Shown in pieces: positions 1 through 9,168 of a stretch of 64,000 nt of DNA. The stretch spans positions 3,785,501-3,849,500 of the forward strand of contig NZ_JALJWF010000001.1 in the NCBI RefSeq assembly GCF_024168645.1, in the 5' to 3' direction. This DNA is from Pseudomonas sp. GGS8 (GTDB taxonomy: Bacteria > Pseudomonadota > Gammaproteobacteria > Pseudomonadales > Pseudomonadaceae). The notes beneath the pieces are model-generated. The model saw only the letters and a list, made by a program, of their open reading frames with translations. It ran no database searches and was not told the DNA's origin. The position numbers were made by a program, and so were the translations under genes. Position 1 is the stretch's first letter. The number at the start of each line of letters is the position of its first letter.

Positions 1-353
1 AACACCTCGGCGACGCGCTTGTGGCTGTCGTCAGCGTTGACCTTCTGCATGCGCAAACCGAAGGCGACGTTCTGCTCCACGGTCATATTCGGGAACAGCG
101 CATAACTCTGGAACACCATGCCGATTCCGCGTTTCTGCGGGCTCAGTGGGACGAGGTCGTGGCCCTCCAGCAGAATCTGGCCGCCGTCCACCGATGTCAG
201 CCCGGCGATGCAGCGCAGCAGGGTGGACTTGCCGCAACCGGACGGGCCGAGCAGGGTGACGAATTCGCCTTTCTTGATTTCACAGTTGATGTCACTGAAG
301 ACGGTGGTGCCTGAGTAATTCTTTTGCAGATGTTGGACGCTGACATAGCTCAT
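1..353 (-). CDS. ABC transporter ATP-binding protein, truncated by window edge
   Basis: This is the first 117 residues of an ABC ATPase whose C-terminus lies outside the window. Walker A GPSGCGKST is at about residues 36-44 and the Q-loop glutamine at 82 (MVFQSYALFPNM), the arrangement of PotA/FbpC-type importer ATPases; the signature and Walker B motifs are beyond the edge. The ATG at 353 overlaps the stop of the upstream permease in an ATGA, so the two are translationally coupled. It should energise the two permeases of this operon at the cytoplasmic face. The substrate is inferred from neighbours (phosphonate or phosphate ester), not from this protein. Confidence 0.93.
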   Translation of the reverse strand, partial: MSYVSVQHLQKNYSGTTVFSDINCEIKKGEFVTLLGPSGCGKSTLLRCIAGLTSVDGGQILLEGHDLVPLSPQKRGIGMVFQSYALFPNMTVEQNVAFGLRMQKVNADDSHKRVAEV

Positions 354-1150
354 TCGCTTTTGTCCTTGTTCAAGATATTGGCCGCCCAGGTCAGAACCAG
401 CACAAAGAAGAAGTAGGAAATCACCAGCGCGCTGGTGAAGTGGCCGCTGCTGTTACGCATATTGTTGAGGTAGACCTGCAAGGTTTCGTAGCGGGTGCCG
501 ACGAGGATGTTGGCGAACACGAACTCACCGAACAGAAACGAGAACGACAGCAGCAACGCCACCATCAAACCCTTGCGCAGGTTCGGCAGCACCACCAGGA
601 AGGCTGCTTGAAAAGTGCTGGCGCCGAGCAATTGGGCAGCGTCCATCAGGTCGCGCAGGTTGATCGCTTGCAAGTTGTTGGTGATCGCCCGGTACATGAA
701 CGGCAGCGCCACGGTGAAGTAGCAACCGATCAGAATCCATGGCGTACCGACCATGGCGAACGGCCCGGAACCGTAGAGTTGCAACAACCCCACCGACGAC
801 ACCACCGGCGGCACCGCGAAGGGCAGCAGAATCAAAATGTTCATCAGCGCGTCGAGTTTCGGGAAGTGGTAATGCACCACGAACAGCAGCGGCAGAATCA
901 GCACCACCGACAGAATCAGCGAGCCGATACAGACCAGCAGCGACTGCCCGAACGCATCGAGAAAGCGCGGATCGCTCCACAGCTGGATGTACCACTTGAA
1001 GGTAAAGCCGCTGGGCATAATCGTCGCCGACCAACTGCTGGCGATCGAGTAGATCAGGGTTCCGAGCAGCGGCAACAATAGAATGGCAAACAGCAAATAC
1101 ACGATGACCCGGTGGTAGACACCGACGGGCCCCAGTTCAGCGCGAGACAT
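350..1150 (-). CDS. ABC transporter permease (PhnV/PotC-like)
   Basis: The product is a 266-residue inner-membrane permease with about six hydrophobic segments and a binding-protein-dependent transport loop (DAAQLLGAS...VVLPNLRKG, an EAA-type motif) about two thirds along, which docks on the ATPase. Its start overlaps the end of the other permease by 14 bp and its stop overlaps the ATPase start, so permease-permease-ATPase form one unit. Family membership is clear; the transported solute is an inference from the phosphodiesterase-like enzyme and UTRA regulator in the same locus. Confidence 0.92.
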   Translation of the reverse strand: MSRAELGPVGVYHRVIVYLLFAILLLPLLGTLIYSIASSWSATIMPSGFTFKWYIQLWSDPRFLDAFGQSLLVCIGSLILSVVLILPLLFVVHYHFPKLDALMNILILLPFAVPPVVSSVGLLQLYGSGPFAMVGTPWILIGCYFTVALPFMYRAITNNLQAINLRDLMDAAQLLGASTFQAAFLVVLPNLRKGLMVALLLSFSFLFGEFVFANILVGTRYETLQVYLNNMRNSSGHFTSALVISYFFFVLVLTWAANILNKDKSE

Positions 1151-1973
1151 GGTAGCTCCTCTTCAACAGCAGCTGATGCACGATGGTCACCAGGGTCATC
1201 AACGCCACCAGCACCACGGCCAACGCACTGGCGAGGTTCGGGTCGAGGGAAATGTCGCCAGACACCATCGCCGCGATACGGATCGGCAACACGTTGAAGT
1301 TGCCGGTGGTCAGCGCGTAGACCGTGGCGTAGGCGCCCAAGGCGTTGGCCAGCAGAATCACGAACGTGCCCAGCAGCGCCGGAGTCAGCACCGGCAAACC
1401 GATGTGCCGCCAGAACTGCCAACCGTTGGCCCCCAGCAAGGCGGCGGATTCACGCCAGTCTTCGCGCAGGGCGTCGAAGGCCGGGTAGAGCAACAGCACG
1501 CCCAGGGGAATCTGGAAGTAGGTGTAGAGAATGATCAGCCCGGTTTTCGAGTACAGGTTGAAATCCTGAATGATCCCGGCCTGTTTCAGCATGATGGTGA
1601 AGGTGCCGTTGAACCCCAGCAAGATGATGAACGCGAAGGCCAGGGGCACACCGGCGAAGTTGCTGGTCATGTTGGCGAAGGCATTCACGAAGTTGCGCAG
1701 TTTCGAGTCGACCCGGCGCAGAGAATAGGCGCCGAGTACGGCAATGACGATGCCGAATACGCTGGACCAGAAACTGATCTCGAGGCTGTACTGGATCGCC
1801 TGCAAATAGAACTTCGAGTTGAAGATTTTGCTGAAGTTGGCCAGGCCCCAACCGAACTCTTCCGATTGCAGGCTGTTGATCATCACCCAGAGCAGCGGGG
1901 CGATCTCGAACACGAAGAAGAAAATCGCGAAGGGCACCAGGCACAGCGCGGCCAGCCATTTACCGCGGGTCAT
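1137..1973 (-). CDS. ABC transporter permease (PhnU/PotB-like)
   Basis: This 278-residue membrane permease starts MTRGKWLAALC and has six predicted membrane spans and an EAA-type loop (ESAALLGANG...IGLPVLTPAL). An alternative GTG at 1982 would overlap the stop of the upstream hydrolase gene as GTGA and add three residues; I cannot separate the two starts. The longer open frame to 2048 lies inside the hydrolase gene and is not a plausible start. It pairs with the downstream permease to make a heterodimeric importer channel. Confidence 0.92.
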   Translation of the reverse strand: MTRGKWLAALCLVPFAIFFFVFEIAPLLWVMINSLQSEEFGWGLANFSKIFNSKFYLQAIQYSLEISFWSSVFGIVIAVLGAYSLRRVDSKLRNFVNAFANMTSNFAGVPLAFAFIILLGFNGTFTIMLKQAGIIQDFNLYSKTGLIILYTYFQIPLGVLLLYPAFDALREDWRESAALLGANGWQFWRHIGLPVLTPALLGTFVILLANALGAYATVYALTTGNFNVLPIRIAAMVSGDISLDPNLASALAVVLVALMTLVTIVHQLLLKRSYHVSR

Positions 1974-1978
1974 GGCAT

Positions 1979-2785
1979 TCACTTGAGCAGCTCCCGGCAC
2001 ACAGGTTTGTCGTGGGGCACGCCCAGCAGTTCGCAGACGGTGCCGCACAGTTCGGTTTGTTTCGGTGCCGCGCCTTGGTTGAAGCTGAAGGCGTCGCCGA
2101 GCACGAACAGCGGCACTTCGCGTTCTTCGGGCAACAGGCCGTTGTGCGAGCGGTCGTTGTTCATGCCGTGGTCGGCCGTCACCAGCACCTGGTATCCGCC
2201 GTCGAGCCAGCCTTGCAGGTAGTCGGCGAGGATGATGTCGGCCGAACGGGCACTGTTGCGGTATTGCATGGTGTCGAGGCCGTGCTTGTGCCCGGCGTCG
2301 TCGATGTTCATGGGGTGGATCAATAGAAAGTTTGGCGCGTGGCGCAGGCGCAGGTTTTCCGCGTCGGCGAACAGGTGCGAGTCCGGGTAGTGGTCGCTCC
2401 AGTAGAAGTGACCGTGCTGGATCGGCAGTTTCGGGTCGTCGGTGTGACGGTCCCGGGCAGCCACGAACGGTGAACGGTTATACAACTCGCTGACCCAGTG
2501 ATAGGCAGCGGCGGCGGTTTTCAGGCCAGCGTCGCTGGCGTAATGGTAGATGCTGCGCTGGTTGGACAGGCGTGAGACGTTGTTGTGAACGATGCCGCTG
2601 TCGATCGGCGTTACGCCGGTCAGGATGCATTCGTAAAGTGGTCGGGACAGGGCCGGCAGTTCGCATTCCAGTTTGTAGAGCGCCGCGCGTCCTGCGCCAA
2701 CGTAAGCCTGCAGATGCCCCATGGCGTAGCGCGCGACTTCGTAATTGAGGCCGTCGAGCACGACAAGGATGACGTTGTGCTTCAT
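1979..2785 (-). CDS. Type I phosphodiesterase/alkaline phosphatase family hydrolase
   Basis: The 268-residue protein belongs to the alkaline phosphatase superfamily branch that includes nucleotide pyrophosphatases and phosphonoacetate hydrolase. Metal-ligand motifs are visible: VVLDGLN near the N-terminus, ALSRPLYECILTG (position of the usual nucleophile loop), MNIDDAGHKHG and TADHGMNND. There is no signal peptide, so it is probably cytoplasmic and acts on imported substrate. It is embedded between the solute-binding protein and the permeases, which suggests it cleaves what the importer brings in. Whether that is a phosphonate, a phosphodiester or a phosphomonoester cannot be told from sequence alone. 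A GGAG precedes the ATG at 2785. Confidence 0.85.
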   Translation of the reverse strand: MKHNVILVVLDGLNYEVARYAMGHLQAYVGAGRAALYKLECELPALSRPLYECILTGVTPIDSGIVHNNVSRLSNQRSIYHYASDAGLKTAAAAYHWVSELYNRSPFVAARDRHTDDPKLPIQHGHFYWSDHYPDSHLFADAENLRLRHAPNFLLIHPMNIDDAGHKHGLDTMQYRNSARSADIILADYLQGWLDGGYQVLVTADHGMNNDRSHNGLLPEEREVPLFVLGDAFSFNQGAAPKQTELCGTVCELLGVPHDKPVCRELLK

Positions 2786-2842
2786 AGGGGCTGGAACTCC
2801 GCGAAACAGATGTTCAGAAAACTCGAATTCACCACGAACCAC

Positions 2843-2933
2843 TGTGGGAGCGAGCTTGCTCGCGATGACGGACTGACCTTCAACAGAGATGTTGACTGAA
2901 CTACCGCTATCGCGAGCAAGCTCGCTCCCACAG
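2843..2933. repeat. REP pair (REPIN), family A variant
   Basis: Two inverted copies of a Pseudomonas REP (GTGGGAGCGAGCTTGCTCGC and its complement) are separated by about 40 bases. This copy uses GAGC where most copies in the window use GGGC. It lies between the solute-binding protein gene and the hydrolase gene of the same operon. Confidence 0.9.
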
Positions 2934-2943
2934 GGATCTCCAT

Positions 2944-2965
2944 TAGCCCTCCCAATGACGGGCTA
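2944..2965 (-). terminator. Hairpin just after the solute-binding protein gene
   Basis: TAGCCC and GGGCTA form a 6-bp inverted repeat with a 10-base loop directly after the stop of the binding-protein gene. There is no T-tract, so with the adjacent REP pair it may partly stop transcription or stabilise the upstream mRNA, giving more binding protein than permease. Confidence 0.35.
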
Positions 2966-2970
2966 TGGCG

Positions 2971-4038
2971 TTACGGCATGTTGATGATGACTTCTTCCTG
3001 CCACTTCTGAGGCAGCGACTTGGAGGTCTTTTCCCATGCATCCGCATCTTTGATCGGCGTGACCTTTTTGTACTGCTCGTTAGGCAGCAGCTTGGCCTTG
3101 ACCTCTTCCGGCAGCGTCAAGTGTTCGGCGCGAATCGGACGGGCGTTGCCTTTTGCCAGGTTGATCTGGCCGGCGTCGCTGAAGATGTATTCGCGGGCCA
3201 GTTTGGCGGCGTTCGGGTGCTTGGCGTACTTGTTGATGATGGTGGTGTAACCGGAAATCACCGAGCCATCGGAGGGAATCAGCACGGTGTAGTCATCCGG
3301 ATTCGCCATCTTGGCCTTGTAGCTCAAGCCGTTGAAATCCCAGACCACGCCGACTTCGATTTCACCCTTTTCCATGGTGGCGATCGTCGGGTTGGCCATG
3401 GACAGGCGGCCTTGCTTGGCGATGTCAGCGAACAACAACAGGGCCGGCTGGATGTTTTTCTCGTCACCACCGTTGGCGAGGGCGGCGGCCAGTACACCGT
3501 TGGCAGCCTGGGCTGCGGTGCTCACGTCACCGATAGAGACTTTGTACTTGCCGGTCTTGAGGTCGGCCCATTTGGTCGGTGCTTCAGAGCCGTGCAGCAG
3601 CTTTTTGTTGATGATGAATGCGATGGAGCCAGTGTAGGCCAGCGCCCAGTTACCGTCCTTGTCCTTGGCCCAATCCGGAACCTGTGCCCAGGTGGTGGGT
3701 TTGTAAGGTTGCACCACGCCTTGCTTGACCGCGATCGGGCCGAAGGCGGCACCGACGTCGCCGATGTCGGCCGTGGCGTTGTCTTTTTCGGCGGCGAACT
3801 TGGCGATTTCCTGGGCCGAGCTCATGTCGGTGTCGATGTGTTTCAGACCGTATTTCTTGGCCAGGTCTTCCCAGGTGCCTTTCCAGTTGGCCCAATCATC
3901 GGGCATGCCGACGCTGTTGACGGCGCCTTCCGCTTTCGCAGCGGCTTCGAGTGTTTTCAGATCGCTATCCGCCGCCATGGCGGCAGTGCACAGGGCAATG
4001 GTCGAGCCTAACAGTGATGCCAGGAAAAACTGTTTCAT
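2971..4038 (-). CDS. ABC transporter periplasmic solute-binding protein
   Basis: The 355-residue protein has a Sec signal peptide ending near AMA-AD at residue 22 and the fold of AfuA/PotD-like binding proteins (class seen for iron, putrescine and 2-aminoethylphosphonate systems). AAAGGAG lies 7 bases before the ATG. It is first in the minus-strand operon and delivers substrate to the permease pair. The family is mixed in substrate, so the assignment to phosphonate or phosphate esters rests on the hydrolase and regulator next to it and on similar gene sets in other pseudomonads. Confidence 0.9.
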   Translation of the reverse strand: MKQFFLASLLGSTIALCTAAMAADSDLKTLEAAAKAEGAVNSVGMPDDWANWKGTWEDLAKKYGLKHIDTDMSSAQEIAKFAAEKDNATADIGDVGAAFGPIAVKQGVVQPYKPTTWAQVPDWAKDKDGNWALAYTGSIAFIINKKLLHGSEAPTKWADLKTGKYKVSIGDVSTAAQAANGVLAAALANGGDEKNIQPALLLFADIAKQGRLSMANPTIATMEKGEIEVGVVWDFNGLSYKAKMANPDDYTVLIPSDGSVISGYTTIINKYAKHPNAAKLAREYIFSDAGQINLAKGNARPIRAEHLTLPEEVKAKLLPNEQYKKVTPIKDADAWEKTSKSLPQKWQEEVIINMP

Positions 4039-4083
4039 CCGAAGCTCCTTTGGGCGTTTTCAACGCTGCGATTGCGGTTGTGT

Positions 4084-4095
4084 TGGTCTAGGTCA
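4084..4095. promoter_or_regulatory. Putative GntR/HutC-type operator 1
   Basis: TGGTCTAGGTCA resembles the TGGTCTAGACCA palindrome typical of HutC-subfamily (UTRA) GntR regulators, with two mismatches. It lies about 46 bp upstream of the binding-protein start, where a bound repressor could block the operon promoter. Confidence 0.45.
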
Positions 4096-4363
4096 GCAAT
4101 ACCTGAGCCAATTTAGGCGTCCTGGATGACATTTTGATGTCGACGACCGGTCGGCCTGAATCTTCTGCGCTCGGATACGCGGGGTGCGAGATAAGCGTAG
4201 ACCATGGCTAAAGGGCTGATATGAAAGGGACTTGGCCATAAAATTGCAGGTGTCTGACGCAACCGTTCGGCGGCTTTGTCATCTGTCAGTCATCTGCAGT
4301 GCCTAGGCTTGCAGGCAATTGATGGAGCCCGCTTTCAATCGCGGTTCTGCCCTGAATCAGTGC

Positions 4364-4375
4364 TGGTCTAGTCCA
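4364..4375. promoter_or_regulatory. Putative GntR/HutC-type operator 2
   Basis: TGGTCTAGTCCA is an imperfect palindrome centred on CTAG, differing from TGGTCTAGACCA at one position. It lies 14 bp before the regulator ATG and shares its left half with the site at 4084, so autoregulation is likely. The rest of the 350-bp divergent intergenic region shows nothing else I recognise. Confidence 0.5.
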
Positions 4376-4389
4376 GATAGGTAACGTTG

Positions 4390-5103
4390 ATGCGCATCGA
4401 GACAACCAAAGCGGTGACAGCGATCGGGCAGGTTCTGCAAGAACAGCTCGACCACGGCCTGTTGGCGCCCGGGAGCAAGTTACCGGCCGAGCGCAAGCTC
4501 AGTGAGTTGTTCGGTACCACGCGGATTACCGTGCGTGAGGCGTTGTTGCAGTTGGAGGCCCAGGGCCAGATTTATCGCGAGGAGCGTCGCGGCTGGTTCG
4601 TGTCGCCACCGCGGCTGGCTTATAACCTGATGCAGCGCAGCCACTTTCACGCGATGGTCAGCGCCCAGGGGCGGGTGCCGTCCACCGAGGTGATTTCCGC
4701 GCGTTTGCAACCGGCATCGGCGGCGGTCTGTGCCTGGCTGCAGTTGCCGGCGCTGTCGAGCGTGATCCAGATCTGCCGCTCGCGACGGATTGACGGGCGA
4801 TTGGTGCTGTATGTGGAGCACTACCTGAACCCGCAGTATTTTCCGGGGATCCTGGACTTCGATCTGAATCAGTCGATGACCGAACTGTATGCGCGGCATT
4901 ACGACTTGCACTACGGGCGGGTGCGCTTCGAGATCGTACCGACCGCGCTGTCGGTGGACGCCGCGGCGGCTTTACGGGTGTCGGTGGGCAGCCCGGGGTT
5001 GCGGATTGCCCGGGTCAACTACGATCAGCATCAGCGGCTGATCGATTGTGACCTGGAGTTTTGGCGCCATGATGCGATTCATGTCGGGGTGGATGTGGTC
5101 TGA
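4390..5103 (+). CDS. GntR family (HutC/UTRA) transcriptional regulator
   Basis: The 237-residue protein has an N-terminal winged helix-turn-helix (LAPGSKLPAERKLSELFG, then ITVREALLQLEAQG) at about residues 20-70 and a C-terminal UTRA ligand domain ending in DLEFWRHDAIHV. The ATG at 4390 is preferred to the TTG one codon earlier. It is divergent from the ABC operon and flanked by two HutC-like operators, so it most likely senses the imported compound or a phosphorylated derivative and controls uptake. PhnR/PhnF-type regulators are members of the same group. Confidence 0.9.
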   Translation: MRIETTKAVTAIGQVLQEQLDHGLLAPGSKLPAERKLSELFGTTRITVREALLQLEAQGQIYREERRGWFVSPPRLAYNLMQRSHFHAMVSAQGRVPSTEVISARLQPASAAVCAWLQLPALSSVIQICRSRRIDGRLVLYVEHYLNPQYFPGILDFDLNQSMTELYARHYDLHYGRVRFEIVPTALSVDAAAALRVSVGSPGLRIARVNYDQHQRLIDCDLEFWRHDAIHVGVDVV

Positions 5104-5138
5104 ACCCGCGTTGCGCCTGCCCGCACGATATTTCCCGT

Positions 5139-7292
5139 CTACGCAGATTGTTCGCCACCGGGGGTGATCACCTGAATGCTCATGCGCGGTGTCGCCAGAT
5201 CCAATCCGGCCTCATCCAGATGCCGCTTGAGCGACAGGTTGAACGCCCGGGACACTTCCCACTGCTTGATCGGCGCGGTCTTGAAGCGCGCGCGAAGAAT
5301 CGCATTGCCTGACTCGAAACTTTCGACCCCCTGGATCTCCAGCGGCGACCAGATGTTTCGCCGTTGCAGCGGGTCGGTGCGCATTTTCTGGCCGACGTCG
5401 CGCATCAGCTTGATCGCCTCGTCGATGTCCATGTTCGAGGGCACCGCCACCCGGAAGATCGCGTAGCCGAATTCCCGGGAGTAGTTCTTGATGCTTTTGA
5501 TTTCGCTGAACGGAATGGTGTGGACGATGCCGTCGATGTCCCGCAGGCGCACGGTGCGGATGGTCAGGCCTTCGACCGTGCCCAAGTGACCGCCGACGTC
5601 CACGTAGTCGTCGATGGCCAGGGAGTCTTCGATGATGATGAACAGCCCGGTGATCAAGTCGGCCACCAGCGATTGTGCGCCGAAACCGATGGCCAGGCCG
5701 ATGACACCGGCACCGGCCAGCAGCGGCGTGACGTTCATGCCCATGTTCGCCAGGGCGACGATCAGCGCAATGATGAAAATCGCCACGAACAGCACGTTGC
5801 GGATCAGCGGCATCATCGTCTGCGCGCGGGCGTTGGCCAGGCCTTTACGTGAGCGGGTGAGGGCGTGATGCACGGCGGTGTCGCTGAGGATCCAGATCAG
5901 CCAGGCAAAAATCAGCGTGCCGCCGAGGCTGAACACTTTGACGCTGACTTCATGGCCTTCGCCTTCGGTGAAGCGAATCAGCGACATGCCCCAGACCCGC
6001 AGGCCGAGTTCGATGAACGCCAGCCACACCAGCAGGTGGGCGAGGGTGTAGAAGAAGCTTTTCAGGCGATCCGAATACAGCGCATGGCGCTTGGGGCCGC
6101 GTTGAGGCTTGAGTGAATGACGGCGCACCAGCCCGTTGATGACCATGCACAACACCAGCAACACGGTGCAGATCAGCGACTGACGCAACGCGGTGCTGGT
6201 GTCGCCGGCGGAGACGAAGGTGGCGAACAGTGAGATGCCCACCAGCACCAGCGCCGGCAGATACCAAAAGGTCCCGAGGATTTCGATCGTGTCGCTCAAG
6301 GCCCGGCGGGTCAGACGCCGGGACAGCGGCTGGTTGCGGATCAGGTGTGCGATGGGCCGCCGGAAACGCAGAATGAAGAAGCCTGTGAAAATCGCCGCCA
6401 GCACATTGGCGAATGTCGCCGCCGTGTGGGCCAGGTGGCTGCCGAGGCTGGCGATCAGGCGCGGGTCGTTCAGGGCTTCACCGAAGGCAGCGAAACTGCC
6501 GATCAGCCACAACGGGCGAAAGGCCTGATGCCGCAGGATGTACAAGGCGCGGTGGCGATGCGGGCCATCGAGCAGAGAAAACGCGATCACGCAGATCGCC
6601 GAGAAACAGGTGCCGACCACCAGCGCATAAGCCAACACCATGGCCAGGCTTTTACCCAATGACGAAGGCAGGGCGTAGGTCATGTAAACCGTCATGACCA
6701 AGGCGATCATCCACGGCCCGAGTTTGCGCAAGGCAAAGCGCAGCATGTCCAGGGCCTTGGGGTGTTGCGGCAGTTCTTCGGTGAGACCGAAGCGCATGCG
6801 CACCCGGTGGCCGAGCCAGATCAGGGCGGCGGCCAGCAAGCTCCAGACCATCAGGATCATGGCGAAGGCAAAGATGATCGGCAGCCATTCATTGGCCGGC
6901 AGCATGAGTGCCACCAGCTCATCCTTGGCCAGGTTGACTTCTTCGGACCAGCGCATGAGGGGGCTGTCGGCGCCGGAAAATTGCTTTTCGAAACTGGCCA
7001 GAGTGCCGCCAATCAGGCCCAACACGCCTTCTTCGGTGGTCGGTTGGGCTTTTTTGCTGACGTCGCGCAGCTTCTTCAGGTCCGCCAGGAGTTTGGTCCG
7101 CTGCTGATCGTTTTCCAGCGACTTGATGACTTCGTCCAGCGATTGCCCCAGCGGAGCTTGCGCTTTGGGTTGGGTTTTCGCCGAGCCACTGAGCAGCCCC
7201 GGCAAGCCGACCGCCTGGGCAGGGGCCATCGGCAGCAGCGTCATCAGGCAGACAAGGAACAGACAGGGCAGGGCAAAAAGACGAGCGAACAC
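5139..7292 (-). CDS. Mechanosensitive ion channel, MscS family (YbiO-like)
   Basis: The product is a large inner-membrane channel of about 717 residues: a signal peptide ending AQA-VG, a short periplasmic region, about ten membrane spans, then the MscS core (GAGVIGLAIGFGAQSLVADL pore helix and the beta domain with YVDVGGHLGTVEG). Size and layout match E. coli YbiO, not the short MscS. It should open under membrane tension on hypo-osmotic shock. I chose the GTG at 7292 because GAGGT lies 9 bases upstream and it places the signal peptide at the N-terminus; an ATG at 7340 is the alternative. Confidence 0.88.
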   Translation of the reverse strand: MFARLFALPCLFLVCLMTLLPMAPAQAVGLPGLLSGSAKTQPKAQAPLGQSLDEVIKSLENDQQRTKLLADLKKLRDVSKKAQPTTEEGVLGLIGGTLASFEKQFSGADSPLMRWSEEVNLAKDELVALMLPANEWLPIIFAFAMILMVWSLLAAALIWLGHRVRMRFGLTEELPQHPKALDMLRFALRKLGPWMIALVMTVYMTYALPSSLGKSLAMVLAYALVVGTCFSAICVIAFSLLDGPHRHRALYILRHQAFRPLWLIGSFAAFGEALNDPRLIASLGSHLAHTAATFANVLAAIFTGFFILRFRRPIAHLIRNQPLSRRLTRRALSDTIEILGTFWYLPALVLVGISLFATFVSAGDTSTALRQSLICTVLLVLCMVINGLVRRHSLKPQRGPKRHALYSDRLKSFFYTLAHLLVWLAFIELGLRVWGMSLIRFTEGEGHEVSVKVFSLGGTLIFAWLIWILSDTAVHHALTRSRKGLANARAQTMMPLIRNVLFVAIFIIALIVALANMGMNVTPLLAGAGVIGLAIGFGAQSLVADLITGLFIIIEDSLAIDDYVDVGGHLGTVEGLTIRTVRLRDIDGIVHTIPFSEIKSIKNYSREFGYAIFRVAVPSNMDIDEAIKLMRDVGQKMRTDPLQRRNIWSPLEIQGVESFESGNAILRARFKTAPIKQWEVSRAFNLSLKRHLDEAGLDLATPRMSIQVITPGGEQSA

Positions 7293-7369
7293 TAGGCGGT
7301 TAACCTCGGATGAGCGAATCGGCCGAGTGTACGAGCCCATCAAAATCAATGCGAGCCGGGTGAAAGGAT

Positions 7370-7546
7370 TTATTCGTTGAGTTTGGCGAGGATCTTGTAG
7401 ATCACGGTGGCGAGGATCATCAGCATGCCGACCCACATCGCGAACACACCGGCGTTCTTGTCGCGGAAGTTGAAGCCGATGGCCAGCATGATCATCCCGG
7501 AAAGAATCGGGATCAGCATGGCGTGAAACGAAGACATCGAGATCAT
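7370..7546 (-). CDS. Small two-span membrane protein, unknown function
   Basis: This 58-residue frame starts MISMSSFHAML and ends ILAKLNE. It has two hydrophobic stretches (roughly residues 9-24 and 34-52) joined by a short charged loop (NFRDKNAG), the pattern of a small inner-membrane hairpin protein. AAGG lies about 10 bases before the ATG. It is on the same strand as the MscS-like channel and 78 bp upstream of it, so the two could be co-transcribed. I do not recognise a family. Confidence 0.6.
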   Translation of the reverse strand: MISMSSFHAMLIPILSGMIMLAIGFNFRDKNAGVFAMWVGMLMILATVIYKILAKLNE

Positions 7547-7655
7547 GGTGACAGCCTTGTCGGAGGGGTTACTGCAAGTCTAGGCGGCTTTCGGGCGGGT
7601 GTTGGTGATGTGTGTCAGGGGCGGGTCATGACTGTTGCTTGAGCGATGAGCTTTC

Positions 7656-7789
7656 TGTGGCGAGGGGGCTTGCCCCCGTTGGGCTGCAAAGCAGCCCCAA
7701 GCCTGCCATTGCGTTGTGTCTGGCACAACGCATGAGTCGGCACTGCGACCGCTTCGCAGTCGAACGGGGGCAAGCCCCCTCGCCACAGG
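7656..7789. repeat. REP-like inverted pair, family B
   Basis: The left arm starts TGTGGCGAGGGGGCTTGCCC and runs into a second small stem around GGGCTGC-AAA-GCAGCCC; the right arm is its complement ending GGGGCAAGCCCCCTCGCCAC. About 50 bases separate the arms. The same element recurs at 17072 and 40314. Confidence 0.85.
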
Positions 7790-7790
7790 G

Positions 7791-9080
7791 TTATGGCAAT
7801 TCCTGGCAGGCGTAAAACGCGCTCAGCACTTTGACCAGGTGCGCCAGGTCATGGCTGCCGCACAACTCGCGGATCGAGTGCATGGCGAACGTCGGCAGGC
7901 CGATGTCCACGGTGCGCACGCCCAGATGGCTGGCGGTGATCGGGCCGATGGTCGAACCGCAGCCCATGTCGCTGCGCACCACGAAGCTCTGCACCGGTAC
8001 TTCTTCGGCCATGCACAAATGACGGAAGAACCCGGCGGTTTCGCTGTTGGTGGCGTAGCGCTGGTTGCTGTTGACCTTGATTACCGGGCCGGCGTTGAGT
8101 TTCGGGCCGTGGTTGGCGTCGTGCTTATCGGCGTAGTTCGGGTGCACGCCGTGGGCGTTGTCGGCCGAGACCAGCAGGGATTTCTGAATGGTCCGTACGA
8201 ATTCATCCCCTTCGGGCAACAGACGACGCAGGGTTTGCTCAAGCATCGGACCGTCGGCGCCACAGGCCGAGCAAGAACCGACTTCTTCGTGATCGTTGCA
8301 GACCAGTACGCAGGTTTCATCGGTTTCGGTCGTCAGCAACGCTTGCAGGCCGGCGTAGCAGGACAACAGGTTGTCCAGGCGTGCACCAGCGATGAAATCG
8401 CCATGCAGGCCAATGACCGCAGCGCGTTGGGTGTCGTAGAAGCTCAGCTCGTAATCGAGCACCACGTCGGCGTTCAGGCCATGTTCGCGGGCCAGCTGAT
8501 CGGTGAGCACGGCGCGGAAGTCCACGCGTTCGTCACCGGCGAACTGCGCGAGAATCGGCGGCAATTCGGTCTGGGCATTGATCGCCCAGCCCATGTTGGC
8601 TTCGCGGTTGAGGTGAATGGCCAAGTTCGGAATGATCGCGATCGGTGCCTTGAAGTCGATCAACTGGCTCTCGACCTTGCCATCACGGCGGAAGGTCACG
8701 CGGCCGGCCAAAGACAGATCGCGGTCGAACCACGGCGCCAGCAATGCACCACCATAGACTTCGACGCCCAGTTGCCAGAAGCCCTGGCGTTGCAGTTCCG
8801 GCTGGGGTTTGACCCGCAGGCACGGGCTGTCGGTGTGCGCGCCGACCAGGCGAATGCCGCGATGCAGGGGCGAATGACGGCCCATTTTGAACGCGACGAT
8901 CGAAGAGTCGTTACGGGTGACGTAGTAACGGCCATTGGCTTCGGTGGTCCACGGCTCGCGCTCGTCGAGGCGCACAAAACCGGCCGCTTCCAGACGCTGG
9001 ACAAGGCTGGCGGTGGCATGGAACGGGGTAGGGGAGGCCTTGAGGAAGTCGATCAGGCCTTGGTTCAACTCTTCGCGCAT
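7791..9080 (-). CDS. apeB: M18 family aminopeptidase
   Basis: The 429-residue cytoplasmic metallopeptidase matches the usual length of bacterial M18 (aspartyl aminopeptidase-like) enzymes. Zinc-site motifs are present in order: [41 protein letters not shown] and [11 protein letters not shown]. The start MREELNQGL at 9080 was taken; the frame open to 9206 runs into a REP and is not coding there. It removes N-terminal residues from peptides. The gene stands alone between two repeat elements. Confidence 0.94.
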   Translation of the reverse strand: MREELNQGLIDFLKASPTPFHATASLVQRLEAAGFVRLDEREPWTTEANGRYYVTRNDSSIVAFKMGRHSPLHRGIRLVGAHTDSPCLRVKPQPELQRQGFWQLGVEVYGGALLAPWFDRDLSLAGRVTFRRDGKVESQLIDFKAPIAIIPNLAIHLNREANMGWAINAQTELPPILAQFAGDERVDFRAVLTDQLAREHGLNADVVLDYELSFYDTQRAAVIGLHGDFIAGARLDNLLSCYAGLQALLTTETDETCVLVCNDHEEVGSCSACGADGPMLEQTLRRLLPEGDEFVRTIQKSLLVSADNAHGVHPNYADKHDANHGPKLNAGPVIKVNSNQRYATNSETAGFFRHLCMAEEVPVQSFVVRSDMGCGSTIGPITASHLGVRTVDIGLPTFAMHSIRELCGSHDLAHLVKVLSAFYACQELP

Positions 9081-9168
9081 AAGAAGCTCCAGACAGCAGT
9101 GGCGCAAGTTTATCGTATTGGCCACAGAATTGGCGGCGGGCTGACGGTGTTGCGTCTGCAGGTGATCC

